A DNA stretch of 64,000 nt from WTGJ01 sp965237765 (GCA_965237765.1 OZ250157.1:1426001-1490000), one strand, 5' to 3'. Shown: positions 26,578-37,200, counted from the first letter of the stretch. Notes: a model not told the origin generated them from the sequence alone. Translations and numbers: made by a program.

Positions 26578-27905
26578 CCAGTGGGGCGGTCACGCTCGTG
26601 CTGATCGCCATCCTCAGTGGCGAAGGCCTCGGTCTGGCGGCGGCGTGGGAAGTGTGGTGGATGTTGCTCCTGCTGAGTCTGGTGGTGAGTTTTGCCGCTT
26701 ATGTGATGAATCTGGGCATCCAGCGCTTGGGCGCGGCGGGCGCGTCCGTGGTGGCGACGGCCGAGCCCCTTTTCACCCTATTCTTCGCCTGGGTATTGCT
26801 GGGAGAGTGGCTGAAGCCGCTGCAACTGCTCGGCGGGGTTTTGATTCTGGGTAGTGCGGTGTTGCGTGCCTGGCGACAATGGCGGGGCGTCGGGCGTACG
26901 GAAACCCAACCTGAGTGGCAGGAGCCACCCGACCACGCACTCACACCTACCAGCCGCGCGCGTATTGGTTATATCTGGATGATGCTGACGGTGATCGGGC
27001 ATAGTCTCTTGATCATCCTCATGCGCGGCATCTACATGGAAGGGATACTGAGCCCTTTCGATGTCTCCGTCTGGCGTTATGTGTTAGCGACGCCGATACT
27101 GTGTGTATTCACATTCACTGTCTTTTCTCGCGCTGAGACCCCAACTGCGGGCCAACAACCAGCCGGAACGAGCACAAAGCACGACCGTCGGTCGTTGATC
27201 GCCTTGGGCGTCCTGTATGCTGCCTTGTCGATGAGCGTTTCATTGGCGCTCGAGAATCTCAACGCCGGGCTTTTTGGTATCCTCTTCTATACCTCTTACC
27301 CGACAATGGTCGCCCTCTTCTCACTTGCGTTGGGAGAGCGCTTGCCACGCGTCTTTTGGCTGGTACTATTGGGGACGATGTCGGGCGTGGTGATGGTGAT
27401 AGCGCCGGAGTTGCTGGGCGCCGAAATGGGGGAAGGTATCGCTCTCTGCGGTGCGCTCGCTTTGTTGAGCGCGTTCCTGTTCGCCTGCTATTTTCAGCTC
27501 AGCCGCCGCATCCTGCGCGATACGCCGGACGTGTTGTGCGCAGTGGCCTGGAGTTTCGTCGGCGCGCTCCTGGCGCTGGCGATCGTCACGGGTTTGCGCA
27601 TGCCTGGCGGGCGGGGGTTCGCGCTGCTCCTGGGCCTGGCATTGTGCAGCACGGTGCTGTCCTTAGTGGCGTGCAATTTCGGCATCCAACACCTTGGCGC
27701 ACCGCGCGCTGCCTTAATGACGATGGCCACGCCATTCGTCACTGTGGTGCTGGCAGTGATCTTGCTCAACGAATTCCTGTCGGTCCCGCAGTTGATCGGT
27801 GGTACCCTCATCTTGGCCAGCATGATCGTGTTGGCGCGAACGAGCACTCCGCAGGTGCGCCCATTGCTGCCGCAAGAAGAAGAGCTCAGCACAGCACGGC
27901 CGTAA
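26523..27905 (+). CDS. EamA transporter 4 C-terminal half fused to EamA transporter 5
   Basis: 460 residues if begun at the nominal GTG 26523, though this is probably not a natural start. Residues 8-125 are the second half of transporter 4 (LGAAGASVVATAEPLFTLFFAWVLLGEWL). A hydrophilic linker (GRTETQPEWQEPPDHALTPTSRARIG) then leads into a complete ten-TM EamA transporter closely related to transporter 3. With the upstream frame restored, this would be one polypeptide of about 20 TM helices (four EamA repeats). There is no start signal of its own at the internal junction, so transporter 5 may be expressed only as part of the fusion. The C-terminus is a hydrophilic tail. Confidence 0.75.
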   Translation: MAGDSDASNVAIGVAWIVTSGAVTLVLIAILSGEGLGLAAAWEVWWMLLLLSLVVSFAAYVMNLGIQRLGAAGASVVATAEPLFTLFFAWVLLGEWLKPLQLLGGVLILGSAVLRAWRQWRGVGRTETQPEWQEPPDHALTPTSRARIGYIWMMLTVIGHSLLIILMRGIYMEGILSPFDVSVWRYVLATPILCVFTFTVFSRAETPTAGQQPAGTSTKHDRRSLIALGVLYAALSMSVSLALENLNAGLFGILFYTSYPTMVALFSLALGERLPRVFWLVLLGTMSGVVMVIAPELLGAEMGEGIALCGALALLSAFLFACYFQLSRRILRDTPDVLCAVAWSFVGALLALAIVTGLRMPGGRGFALLLGLALCSTVLSLVACNFGIQHLGAPRAALMTMATPFVTVVLAVILLNEFLSVPQLIGGTLILASMIVLARTSTPQVRPLLPQEEELSTARP

Positions 27906-27949
27906 AATGGCCGTAAGATGGGTGCGAATGCACATTAGGAGGGGGTGGA

Positions 27950-29005
27950 ATGAGCGAAGGGGTACGCGTTGAGCCACAGACATTGCATGACTGCGTCACG
28001 GAGATCTTCGTCTCGGTCGATATCCCGCCTGAGCAGGCGGAACGAGTCGCCGCGCACCTCGTCGAATCGGACATGGTGGGACATCCTTCGCACGGGGTGC
28101 ACCGCGTGTATTGGTACCTGAATGAGATTGCCGCGGGCCGGATGCGGCCGTTTCCGGAGGTTCAGCCGGAGCGCGCGCTGCCGAGCAGCGAGGTCTGGGA
28201 AGTGTCGCGCGGTTTCGGCATCATCGCGGCGGAGCGGGCGATGCGGCGCGCCATCGAACTGGCGCGGGAACGCACGCTGGCGCTGATCGCGGTGCGAGAT
28301 GCCAGCCACAGCGGGCGTTTGGGAGCCTTCAGCGTCCTCGCAGCGCGCGAAGGCTGCCTCGGCTTGATGGTCTTGAATGGGGGCGCGCGCTTTGTGGCTC
28401 CGTTTGGCAGCGGGGTGAGACGCTTGCCGCCGAATCCGCTCTCTTTCAGCGCGCCTATTGATGTTGAGCAGGCGCTGACGATCGATATGAGCACGAGCAC
28501 GGCGGCCGGCGGCAAGGCGCAGGTGGCCGCGCTGGAAGGGCGGCCGTTGCCACCGGATTATATGGTGGATGAGACGGGCGAGGACTCGACAGATGCCGCC
28601 AGCTACCTGCGCGGGGAGGTGGCAATGCGCCCGTTGGGCGGCGCGCAATTGGGGCACAAGGGCTTTGGGCTGGCCTTGATGGTCGAAGTGTTGGCGGGGG
28701 CGCTCTCTGGCGCCGGTGTCAGCCAGCACGACGAGCAGCGTGGCAACGGTTTTGCCTGTTTGGCGATTCGCATCGAAAGTTTTTTGCCGCTGGCGGAATT
28801 TCACGAGGAGATGCAGGCTTTGCTGGCCTGGGTGAAGGATGCGCCGCCGATTCCGGGGCACCAAGCGGTACGGTACCCGGGTGAGCCAGAGGAAATGGCG
28901 CGGCAGGTGGCAATCGCGCGCGGCGTACCGCTCTCGGCGGCGATTTGGGGACGGCTGCGGACGTGCGCAGCCGAGCGGGGAATCGCGCCGCCCGCTTTAA
29001 ATTAG
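27950..29005 (+). CDS. Ldh_2-type malate/L-lactate (NAD(P)) dehydrogenase
   Basis: 351 residues, normal for the family (PF02615, unrelated to classical MDH/LDH). N-terminal motif DMVGHPSHGVHR; the catalytic-region His lies in RDASHSGRLGAF; GFGLALMVEVLAGALSGAG is the C-terminal conserved block. The family reduces 2-oxoacids such as oxaloacetate, pyruvate, ureidoglycolate or sulfolactate relatives with NAD(P)H; the substrate cannot be set from sequence alone. AGGAGGGGG lies immediately upstream of ATG 27950. Cytosolic. It follows the EamA array by 44 bases and may be co-transcribed with it. Confidence 0.9.
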   Translation: MSEGVRVEPQTLHDCVTEIFVSVDIPPEQAERVAAHLVESDMVGHPSHGVHRVYWYLNEIAAGRMRPFPEVQPERALPSSEVWEVSRGFGIIAAERAMRRAIELARERTLALIAVRDASHSGRLGAFSVLAAREGCLGLMVLNGGARFVAPFGSGVRRLPPNPLSFSAPIDVEQALTIDMSTSTAAGGKAQVAALEGRPLPPDYMVDETGEDSTDAASYLRGEVAMRPLGGAQLGHKGFGLALMVEVLAGALSGAGVSQHDEQRGNGFACLAIRIESFLPLAEFHEEMQALLAWVKDAPPIPGHQAVRYPGEPEEMARQVAIARGVPLSAAIWGRLRTCAAERGIAPPALN

Positions 29006-29079
29006 ATGGCGCTGATGGTCTATCATCGAGATCAATTTGACGGTGTTATCGTAGCAAGGGGCCAGTAAGTGCAGAAATA

Positions 29080-30612
29080 ATGCTGCGGCGCGCCGCAAAG
29101 ATATTATCGTTCACTTCATCGCTCACCCTTTGCCTGGCCGCCGCGGCGCTGGTTGCTAGCCCTGTCGCCGCACAAATTTCCCTCACGCCGACCTGGCTAC
29201 CCACACCCATCGCGGTGATGAATTTGCGGATTTTGTCCACCGGCTTGGTGAGCTGGGGCGCAGTGCTGAACGCGCAATACTACGTCATCAGCATCGCGAA
29301 GGATGGTGTGGAGTTCTTCTATGAGCCGCAATACACGGAGACGGAATACCAGATCGAAGATTTCGATGCGTTTGCGGATTACCGAGTGGAGATCGTAACG
29401 CGGAACGCGAACGAGGATGGCGATAGTTACGCGTCATACACCTACACGGCGCCGACGGCGACGCCAACGTTGACACTCACGCCCACGCTCACGCCAAGCC
29501 AGACGCCGACACTCACACCCACACTGACGCTAACATTGACGCCAACCCGGTTGCCGACGCCGATCGCGGTGACGAATCTGCGGATATCGTCCACCGGCTT
29601 GGTGAGCTGGGGCGCAGTGGCGAACGCGCAATACTACGTCATCAGCATCGCGAAGGATGGTGTGGAGTTCTTCTACGCGCCGCAATACACGGAGACGGAA
29701 TACCAGGTCGAAGATTTCGATGCGTTTGCGGGTTATGTGGTGGAGATGGTAACGCGGAACGCGAACGAGGATGGCGATAGTTACGCGTCATATACCTACA
29801 CGGCGCCGACGGCGACGCCAACGTTGACACTGACGCCCACGCTCACGCCAAGCCAGACGCCGACACTCACGCCCACACTGACGCTAACATTGACGCCAAC
29901 CCGGTTGCCGACGCCGATCGCGGTGACGAATCTGCGGATATCGTCCACCGGCTTGGTGAGCTGGGGCGCAGTGCTGAACGCGCAATACTACGTCATCAGC
30001 ATCGCGAAGGATGGTGTGGAGTTCTTCTATGAGCCGCAATACACGGAGACGGAATACCAGATCGAAGATTTCGATGCGTTTGCGGGTTACCGAGTGGAGA
30101 TCGTAACGCGGAACGCGAACGAGGATGGCGATAGTTACGCGTCATATACCTACACGCCGCCAACGGCGACGCCAACGCTGACACTGACGCCAACGCTCAC
30201 GCCAAGTCAAACGCCGACACTCACTTCCACACTGACGCCCACATTGACGCCGACCCGGTTGCCGACGCCGATCGCGGTGACGAATCTGCGGATTTTGTCC
30301 ACCGGCTTGGTGAGCTGGGGCGCAGTGCTGAACGCGCAATACTACGTCATCAGCATCGCGAAGGATGGTGTGGAGTTCTTCTACGCGCCGCAATACACGG
30401 AGACGGAATACCAGATCGAAGATTTCGATGCGTTTGCGGGTTACCGAGTGGAGATCGTAACGCGGAACGCGAACGAAGATGGCGATAGTTACGCGTCATA
30501 TACCTACACGCCGCCAACGGCGACACCAACGCTGACACTGACGCCAACGCTCACGCCAAGTCAAACGCCGACACTCACACAAGTCAGACGGCGACGCATA
30601 CGCCGACACTGA
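29080..30612 (+). CDS. secreted fibronectin-like / Thr-Pro repeat surface protein, N-terminal part
   Basis: 510 residues. A cleavable signal peptide (SSLTLCLAAAALVASPVAAQ) is followed by four nearly identical modules with a 118-residue (354-bp) period. Each has an about 85-residue beta-type domain (TPIAVTNLRI...GLVSWGAV...YYVISIAKDGVEFFY...YRVEIVTRNANEDGDSYASYTYT), which looks like a fibronectin type III fold, and a Thr-Pro linker (TPTLTLTPTLTPSQTPTLT). The frame fails at about 30577, giving QVRRRRIRRH, although the Thr-Pro coding pattern continues in other frames to about 31830. Together with the frame at 31302-32393 it is probably one large surface protein with indels in the repeat, or a misassembled repeat. 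Confidence 0.75.
   Translation: MLRRAAKILSFTSSLTLCLAAAALVASPVAAQISLTPTWLPTPIAVMNLRILSTGLVSWGAVLNAQYYVISIAKDGVEFFYEPQYTETEYQIEDFDAFADYRVEIVTRNANEDGDSYASYTYTAPTATPTLTLTPTLTPSQTPTLTPTLTLTLTPTRLPTPIAVTNLRISSTGLVSWGAVANAQYYVISIAKDGVEFFYAPQYTETEYQVEDFDAFAGYVVEMVTRNANEDGDSYASYTYTAPTATPTLTLTPTLTPSQTPTLTPTLTLTLTPTRLPTPIAVTNLRISSTGLVSWGAVLNAQYYVISIAKDGVEFFYEPQYTETEYQIEDFDAFAGYRVEIVTRNANEDGDSYASYTYTPPTATPTLTLTPTLTPSQTPTLTSTLTPTLTPTRLPTPIAVTNLRILSTGLVSWGAVLNAQYYVISIAKDGVEFFYAPQYTETEYQIEDFDAFAGYRVEIVTRNANEDGDSYASYTYTPPTATPTLTLTPTLTPSQTPTLTQVRRRRIRRH
29188..30600 (+). repeat. four tandem 354-bp coding repeats
   Basis: The unit start (CCGGTTGCCGACGCCGATCG) recurs with the offset 354 exactly (ccgg at 29547, 29901 and 30255), preceded by a first slightly diverged unit from about 29188. 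The units are nearly identical at DNA level, so recent expansion or gene conversion is likely. Confidence 0.85.
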
Positions 30613-31840
30613 CTCCGACGCTCACCCGACGCCCACGCTGACACTGACACCGACGCTGACACACACGCCCACCTTGACACCGACGCCCGCGCTGACAGCG
30701 ACGCGACGCCGAGTCAGACGGCGACGCACACGCCGACACTGACTCCGACGCCCACACTGACAGCGACATTCACACCAAGTCAGACGGCGACGCACACGCC
30801 GACACTGACTCCGATGCCGACACAGACGCTTACGCTCACGCCCACACTGACGCCGATGCCAAGTCAGACAGCGACGCACACCTCCACACTGACGCCAACA
30901 TTGACGCCGACACCATCGCCACGCCTGCGCTGACCCTCACACCGATGCCGACACAGACGCCAACGCTCACCCCGACGCTCACGCCCACGCCAAGTCAAAC
31001 ACCGACACTGACACAACGTTGACGCACACGCCCACCCTGACGCCCACGCTGACACTCACACCGATGCCAAGTCAGACAGCGACGCACACCTCCACACTGA
31101 CGCCAACATTGACGCCGACGCACACACCCACGCCTGCGCTGACACTCACACCGATGCCGACACAGACGCCGACGCTCACCCCGACACTGACGCCCACGCT
31201 GACACTCACACCGATGCCGACACAGACGCCTACGCTCACGCCCACACTGACGCCGATGCCAAGTCAGACAGCGACGCGCACCTCCTGACACGACGCCCAC
31301 ATTGACGCCGACGCCGACACTCACGCCAAGTCAGATGCCGACGCTCATACTCGTGCCCACACTGACGCCAACGCTGACACTGACACCGACGCTGACACCC
31401 ACGCCCACGCTGACACTCACACCGATGCCGACACAGACGCCTACGCTCACCCCTACGCTCACACTGACGCCAACGCTCACGCCGAGTCAGACAGCGACAC
31501 TGACACCAACGTTGACGCACACGCCCACCCTGACGCCCACGCTGACACTCACACCGATGCCGACACAGACGCCTACGCTCACGCCCACACTGACGCCGAT
31601 GCCAAGTCAGACAGCGACGCACACCTCCACACTGACGCCCACATTGACGCCGACGCCCACACTCACGCCAAGTCAGATGCCGACGCTCATACTCGTGCCC
31701 ACACTGACGCCAACGCTGACACTGACACCGACGCTGACACACACGCCCACATTGACACCGACGCCCGCGCTGACAGCGACGCGTACGCCGAGTCAGACGG
31801 TAACGCTCACGCCAAGTCAGGCGCCGACGGCAACGTGGAC
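30577..31840 (+). repeat. Thr-Pro low-complexity coding repeat with multiple frame breaks
   Basis: Degenerate 6-, 12- and 30-base units (ACACTGACGCC, ACGCCAAGTCAGACGGCGAC). Internal copies compare as near duplicates with small indels: for example GCGACGCGACGCCG at about 30697 versus GCGACGCGTACGCCG at about 31778, and CTGACACAACGTTGACG near 31010 versus CTGACACCAACGTTGACG near 31500. These indels break the frame several times between 30577 and 31302. They may be true slippage mutations or consensus errors in a collapsed repeat. Confidence 0.8.
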
Positions 31841-32393
31841 TCTGCCCTCCGTAGAAACCGAGATGGCCACCGTTATCGAGCCACCCGTCGAAACCGAGAT
31901 GGCTACCGTTACCAAGCCACTCACCGAAACCGAGATAGCCACCGTTACCAAGCCGCTCACCGAAACTGAGACTGCTGTTGCTACCGAGCCGCCCACTCCT
32001 CCACCGTTTGCTATTCCGCCATCGCGCCACAATTACATGCAGCCCGCTGACCTCGGCGTGATGGGCCGCGTCTTCCGCATGCCCGAGCAGCCCGAAGACA
32101 CGGTGGCGATTTATGAGGCCGTTTCGGCGAAGGAGGGTGTCTTCGCGCTATGGATCACGCAGGAGGAAGTTGACGTTGCGCTCCGGGCCGCGGGAAAAGC
32201 GACTTGCGTGAAAGCCAGCGCCGATGACCGTGTCGCCGTCACCGTCTGGGCGGATGGCAACGTCACCCTTTCCATGGGGCCGGATGAAGAGGGCAAGACC
32301 TTCCACACGCTCTTCGCGGGCGGGTTGGCGGGGCCGGTCATTGGCACGACGACGACCTATGACGGCCCGCCAGGTGTACACTGCCAGCGTTAG
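31302..32393 (+). CDS. C-terminal part of the Thr-Pro surface protein, with a shared beta-domain
   Basis: 363 residues, open from within the repeat, so the nominal start is unlikely to be real. Residues 1-180 are Thr-Pro repeat; then four ETEMATVxxP-type units; then a C-terminal domain (about 235-363: VAIYEAVSAKEGVFALWIT...VAVTVWADGNVTLSMGPDEE...FAGGLAGPVIG). This domain is clearly related to the middle of the minus-strand protein at 50292-51145 (VVWEDRNVTIAMGGPENEG...GGLDGPVMEAG), so it is a real module and marks the true C-terminus of the surface protein. Exported if joined to the 29080 frame. Confidence 0.65.
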   Translation: MTPTPTLTPSQMPTLILVPTLTPTLTLTPTLTPTPTLTLTPMPTQTPTLTPTLTLTPTLTPSQTATLTPTLTHTPTLTPTLTLTPMPTQTPTLTPTLTPMPSQTATHTSTLTPTLTPTPTLTPSQMPTLILVPTLTPTLTLTPTLTHTPTLTPTPALTATRTPSQTVTLTPSQAPTATWTLPSVETEMATVIEPPVETEMATVTKPLTETEIATVTKPLTETETAVATEPPTPPPFAIPPSRHNYMQPADLGVMGRVFRMPEQPEDTVAIYEAVSAKEGVFALWITQEEVDVALRAAGKATCVKASADDRVAVTVWADGNVTLSMGPDEEGKTFHTLFAGGLAGPVIGTTTTYDGPPGVHCQR

Positions 32394-32639
32394 CTGAATG
32401 CGGCGCAAAGCGGGTGGTTTCGCCTACCTTTTGTTCGGTTGTGCCGTTATGTTTTCTCCGTATATTGTGGAGATGAGCGAGCCGTGGGTAACAGATCGAA
32501 GTCTGCCGCGCCGGAAAAGACGATTTGAGGTGGTGTTGGAGGCCTTGAAGCGCGCGCCGTTCCTCCAGGAGGGGTGTCCTGCCGCTCGCCGCGCCAGGTC
32601 GCCAAGCGCTACGAGATTGCCCACCAGCAAGAATCCCGC

Positions 32640-33605
32640 GTGACCCATCAGCATCGCCAGGAACGAAGGCGAGACGCGGCACGCCAGCAGCGTGAAGGGC
32701 TGTTCTGGATGGCGGTGGCCGTTACCAGTTACGCTTCTTTTTCCATCTTCACCAAGTTGATCTATGCCCGCAGCGACTTGTTGCCTTTGGATGTTGCCAG
32801 CTGGCGTTTCATGCTGGCGACGCCTTTGGTCTGGTTGTATCTGTGGCTACGCCGTCGCGCTCGGGGCACTGTGCCGATGCCGCCGCGGCGCCATTTGCTC
32901 CTGCTGGGCGCTATCTATTGTATGGCTTCGGTGCTGGCTTTTTTCGGGTTGCGCCAGGTTCCCGCCAGCGTCTACATCATCCTCTTTTTTACCTATCCAA
33001 TCATCGTTGCGGTGATCGGCCAGTTTTTGGGGACGAGCCTGCGGCGAGAGGGCTGGTTGGCCTTATTGGTGACGAGCGTCGGGGTTGCGCTCGTTGTCGC
33101 CCCGAATGTCGGCTCGCTACAAACGGAGGCTGTGGTGCTGTTCGGGATGGCGCTGGCCCTGGCCAACGCCTGGGTGGCGGCGATCTATTTCGTCGCCAGC
33201 AACCGCATTTTGTTCCGCTTGCATGACCCGAGTGAGTTGGCGCGCGCGGTAGCCTGGACGATGCTGGCGACGACGGCGATCATGCTGGTGATCGCGCTAT
33301 TCAACGGTTTGCAGTTTCCGGCCACAGTGGAGGGTGTGTTGCTCTTGCTGGGACTAGCCGGATTGTCTACCGCACTGCCCATCGTCGCGCTCAACATCGG
33401 CATCCAACGCCTGGGGGCGGCGCGTTCGGCGATCATCGCGATGCTGGAACCGTTCCTGACGCTGGTGTTGGCGGCGATTTTGCTCTCCGAAAGGTTGGGC
33501 GGTACACAACTGTTGGGTGGGATAGTGATTTTGCTGAGCGTGACGTTTTTTGAAATGAGCTCGCTGCGGCACGCGGCGCGGGTGGCCGCAGAGGCGGGTA
33601 CGTGA
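32640..33605 (+). CDS. EamA-family (DMT) transporter 6
   Basis: 321 residues from GTG 32640; the frame is open upstream to 32574, but the extra residues look non-coding and the other EamA proteins also have about 20-residue N-tails. Ten TM helices with two EamA repeats (REGLFWMAVAVTSYASFSIFTKLIY; LGAARSAIIAMLEPFLTLVLAAILLSERLGG). It is separate from the five-member array at 23-28 kb and more diverged from it. It overlaps or abuts a YbaK-type gene. The 32394-32639 gap upstream holds no gene I can support. Confidence 0.85.
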   Translation: MTHQHRQERRRDAARQQREGLFWMAVAVTSYASFSIFTKLIYARSDLLPLDVASWRFMLATPLVWLYLWLRRRARGTVPMPPRRHLLLLGAIYCMASVLAFFGLRQVPASVYIILFFTYPIIVAVIGQFLGTSLRREGWLALLVTSVGVALVVAPNVGSLQTEAVVLFGMALALANAWVAAIYFVASNRILFRLHDPSELARAVAWTMLATTAIMLVIALFNGLQFPATVEGVLLLLGLAGLSTALPIVALNIGIQRLGAARSAIIAMLEPFLTLVLAAILLSERLGGTQLLGGIVILLSVTFFEMSSLRHAARVAAEAGT

Positions 33606-33606
33606 A

Positions 33607-34126
33607 ATGGATGTGAATTCGGAAGCCAGCGCCATGGGGCCGGCGGATGTGCGGCGCGCGCTGGATGCGGCCGGCTGCTCAGATATCGAGATTCGCTTCT
33701 TCGATGAATCGACGGCGACGGCGCCACAGGCCGCTGCGGCGATCGGTTGTGAGCTGGGACAGATCATCAAGAGTCTGGCTTTTCTGATTAACTGGAGCGC
33801 CATGCCTGGTGCTGATGGGCGGCGACGGCCGGGTGGAGGAGCGTTACTTAGCGGCGCAATATGGCGTCGGGCGCAAGCGCGTGCGGGCGGCCAACGCGGC
33901 ACAATGTGTCGAGATATTCGGCTATGCGCCCGGGGGCGTCCCGCCGGTCGGCTTGCGTTCGGAGCTGCCGGTCTGGCTGGACGAAGGTCTGCGGCGCTAT
34001 GAGGTACTCTACGCGGCCGGCGGCGCGCCGAACGCGATTTTCGGCATTGCGCGGGCACGGCTGGAGCGATTGTGTGGGCAGGATGAGGCGGCGGGGGAGA
34101 GCCGTTATCTGGAATTGCGGCGCTGA
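33607..34126 (+). pseudogene. YbaK/prolyl-tRNA-editing domain protein, frameshifted
   Basis: The first frame (33607 to about 33790) encodes MDVNSEASAMGPADVRRALDAAG...TATAPQAAAAIGCELGQIIKSLAFLI, the typical YbaK N-terminus including the TA.QAA..IG motif and the KSL strand. The next frame continues ...APCLVLMGGDGRVEERYLAAQYG...AAQCVEIFGYAPGGVPPVGL, the YbaK C-terminal half with the GxxPPxG motif. The two join only with a one-base shift at about 33790-33800. The family hydrolyses mischarged tRNAs such as Cys-tRNA(Pro) or Ala-tRNA(Pro). A single base separates the upstream EamA stop from this ATG, so the two genes are probably coupled. Confidence 0.8.
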
Positions 34127-34202
34127 TTTGCTACAGACCAATTTTCTTGTATTGAAGAGGCCACGAAACCCAGTCGTCCACTCCTCTACTATCATGCCAT
34201 AA

Positions 34203-37200
34203 TTACCTGCGGCCCACCGGGCGTTTCTCCTGTTCGCGCAGGGCGGCGCGCGCGCGGGCGTAGGCTTCGTCTTCCGCTAGGGCCTGCAGCAACTCCAGCA
34301 GGCGCGCGCGCCATGCGTTCGCCTCATCCAGGAGCAAGAGTAGCGCGGGCCGCGTCACGCGGATATTGGCCGGTAGTCTGCGCTGTAGCGCTACGCGATC
34401 CAGCAGGCTGAGCGCGGGCAGGTGGATGGCCAGCTCGTCGCCGTGGCCGCGGAGGGCGCGAGCGCCGACACGCTGCGCGAGTAGCTTGGCGGTCATCTGG
34501 AAGAGCAGGCCTTCGACGGCTGCCGGCGGCGGGCCGAAGCGATCGCGCAGCTCTTCGCGCAAAGCGGCGATTTCTTCCAGCGAAACCAGGTTGCCGATGC
34601 GGCGGTAGATCGCCAGGCGCTGCTCGAGGGCGGGCAGGTAGTCTTCCGGCAAGAAGGCGGGCAAGGGGAGATCGAGGATCAGGGCCGGTTCGGTCGTTGC
34701 GGCCGGCGAAACGGCGTCTTTTGCCGGCGAATCGGCGTCCTCTACCGGCGCACGCGCTTCCCGCAGCGCCTCGGCGAGCAGGCGCGTATACAAGTGCAGG
34801 CCGATGGCGGCGACCTGCCCGCTCTGGCGTGTGGAGAGGATGCCGCCGCCGCCGCGCAGCTCCAGGTCTCGCAGCGCCACCTGCCAGCCGCTGCCCAGAT
34901 CGCTGTGTTCGGCGATGGTGAGCAGGCGTTCGCGCGCCTCGTGCCGCAAACGAGACGGGTCGGGATGGAAGAAGTAGGCGTAGGCTTGCTGCGGGCTACG
35001 CCCGACGCGGCCGCGGAGCTGATAAAGCTGCGCGAGGCCGAAGCGATCCGCCCGCTCGACGATGAGGGTGTTGGCGTTGGGGATATCCAGCCCCGCCTCC
35101 ACGATGGTGGTGGCGAGGAGCAGATCGCTCTCACCGCGGGTGAAGGCGGACATCAGCGAGGCGAGCTGATTTTGCGGCAATTGGCCATGGGCGACCGTGA
35201 TGCGCGCTTCGGGCACGAGGCGCTCCAGCCGTTCGCGCGCCGCTTCGATGGTGCGCACGCGATTGTGGATGTAATAGATCTGCCCGCCGCGCTCGATTTC
35301 GCGCAGGATGGCCTGCCGCGCTAGCGCTTCGTCATACAAGCCGGTGTGGGTGAGGATGGGTAGGCGCTCTTCGGGTGGGCTGCGCATCTGGCTGATATCG
35401 CGCACGCCGCTGAGCGCCAGGAAGAGCGTCCGCGGGATGGGGGTGGCCGTCATCGTCAGCACATCGAGGCGCGCGCGCAGGCGCTTGAAATGCACCTTAT
35501 GCTTGACGCCGAAGCGCTGCTCGTCGTCGATGATCAGCAATCCCAGCTGCGCGAAATCCACATCGGCGGAGAGCAGGCGGTGCGTGCCGATGAGGATATC
35601 GATTTCGCCGGCGCCGAGTTGGGTGAGCAACTGCCCTTGCCGTTCGCGGTCGTGAAAGCGGGATAGCATCTCCACGCGGACCGGGAAAGGCGCGAGGCGG
35701 TAGCGGAAGGTCTGCGTGTGTTGCTGGGCGAGGATAGTGGTCGGCACCAGAAAAGCGACCTGGCGGCCATCCATCACGACCTTGAAGGCGGCGCGTAGGG
35801 CGACTTCGGTCTTTCCGTAGCCGACATCACCGCAGAGCAAGCGGTCCATCGGTTGCGGCCGCTCGAGGTCGCTCTTGACTTCCTGTAAGGCGACCAGCTG
35901 ATCCGGCGTTTCTTCGTAGGGGAAGCGCGCTTCGAGCTCGTGTTGCCAGGGGGTATCGGGACCGGCGGCGATGCCGGGCGCGCGGGCGCGAGCGGCGGCG
36001 ATGTTGAGTAGGTCACGCGCCTCTTCCCAGGCGGATTTGCTGGCGCGCTGGCGCGCGCGCTCCCATTCGGCTGGTTTGCCGAGGGCGTGCAAGGCGGGTT
36101 CGCGGCCCTCAGCGCCGATATAGCGCGTCACGCGGTCGGCATGGTGGATGGGGACGAAGAGGGCGTCTTCGCCGGCGTAATTGATGCGCAGGAATTCACG
36201 GCGGATGCCTTCGAAGCGCCGCTGCTGGGTGCCGACGAAGCGACCGATGCCGTAATCCTCATGGACGACGAGGGCGCCGGGTTGCAGATCATTCAGGCGA
36301 GTGCGGGCGGCGCGTTTGCGCGCGCGGCGGCGTGGCGGCCGGCTCCAACCGAAGATTTCGGCGTCGCTCAGCAGGTGCAAGGGCGGGGCCACTCCTGAAT
36401 CCAGCGACCAGCCGGCGGCGAGGTTGCCGCGGATCAGGCGCAACGAGCCAGGCGGCGGCATTTCTGCCAGCGTCGTTTCCGTGGAGAGGTAGCCTTCTTG
36501 CTCATACCAGAGTTCTGCGAGGCGGGCGGCGCTGCCGGAGACGAGCACGACGGACTCGTTTTGGGATAGGCGTTCGCGCGCCCAGCGCAACAATTCCCGC
36601 AAATTGCCGCCGAAGCGGGGCGGGGCGCGGAAGGGGTCGGCCAGGCTTTCGCGCGAATCGCCGCTATGGAGCGCGAAGGCCTGACGCGCGGAGATGTGGC
36701 GCGTCAACGTTTCGCCGCTGAGGTAAGGGACGGGGTAGTCGGGCGGGAGGGCGACGTCGGCGCGGCGGGCCTGAGCCGCCCTTTCTTCGTGCGCGAATTG
36801 CGCGTGCAGCTCCTCTGGTTCTTCGATGAGGATGCGCGCGCTCGACGGCAGGTGATCGAGCAGGCTGGCAGGCGGGCCGGCGTAGGGGAGGTAGAATTCA
36901 AGCGTCGGGCAGGGAGTAGCGGTGGCCAGGGCGTCGGCGGCGGTGAGGTCGTTGCGCTCGAGCCAGGTCGCCAGCCTGCGGGCGATGGGCGGGCCATCGG
37001 CGGGCAAGAATTCGCGGGCGGGCGGGATGTAGGCGGATGTGACGCGCTCGCTCGTCGAACGCTGGTTGACAGGGTCAAAGCGGCGCAGGCTGGCGATGCG
37101 GTCGTCATCCAACTCGACGCGCAGGGGCGAATCGGCGGCGATGGGGAAGATGTCGATGATGCCACCGCGACGCGCGAATTGCCCTTCGGTGACGACGAGG

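Noticed and set aside
32394..32690. Minus-strand segment with protein-like sequence (LLVGNLVALGDLARRAAG) and a plus-strand frame at 32398
   Set aside because: Neither has a start signal, length or domain; the area is the spacer upstream of EamA transporter 6. A fragment of an old gene is possible but unsupported.
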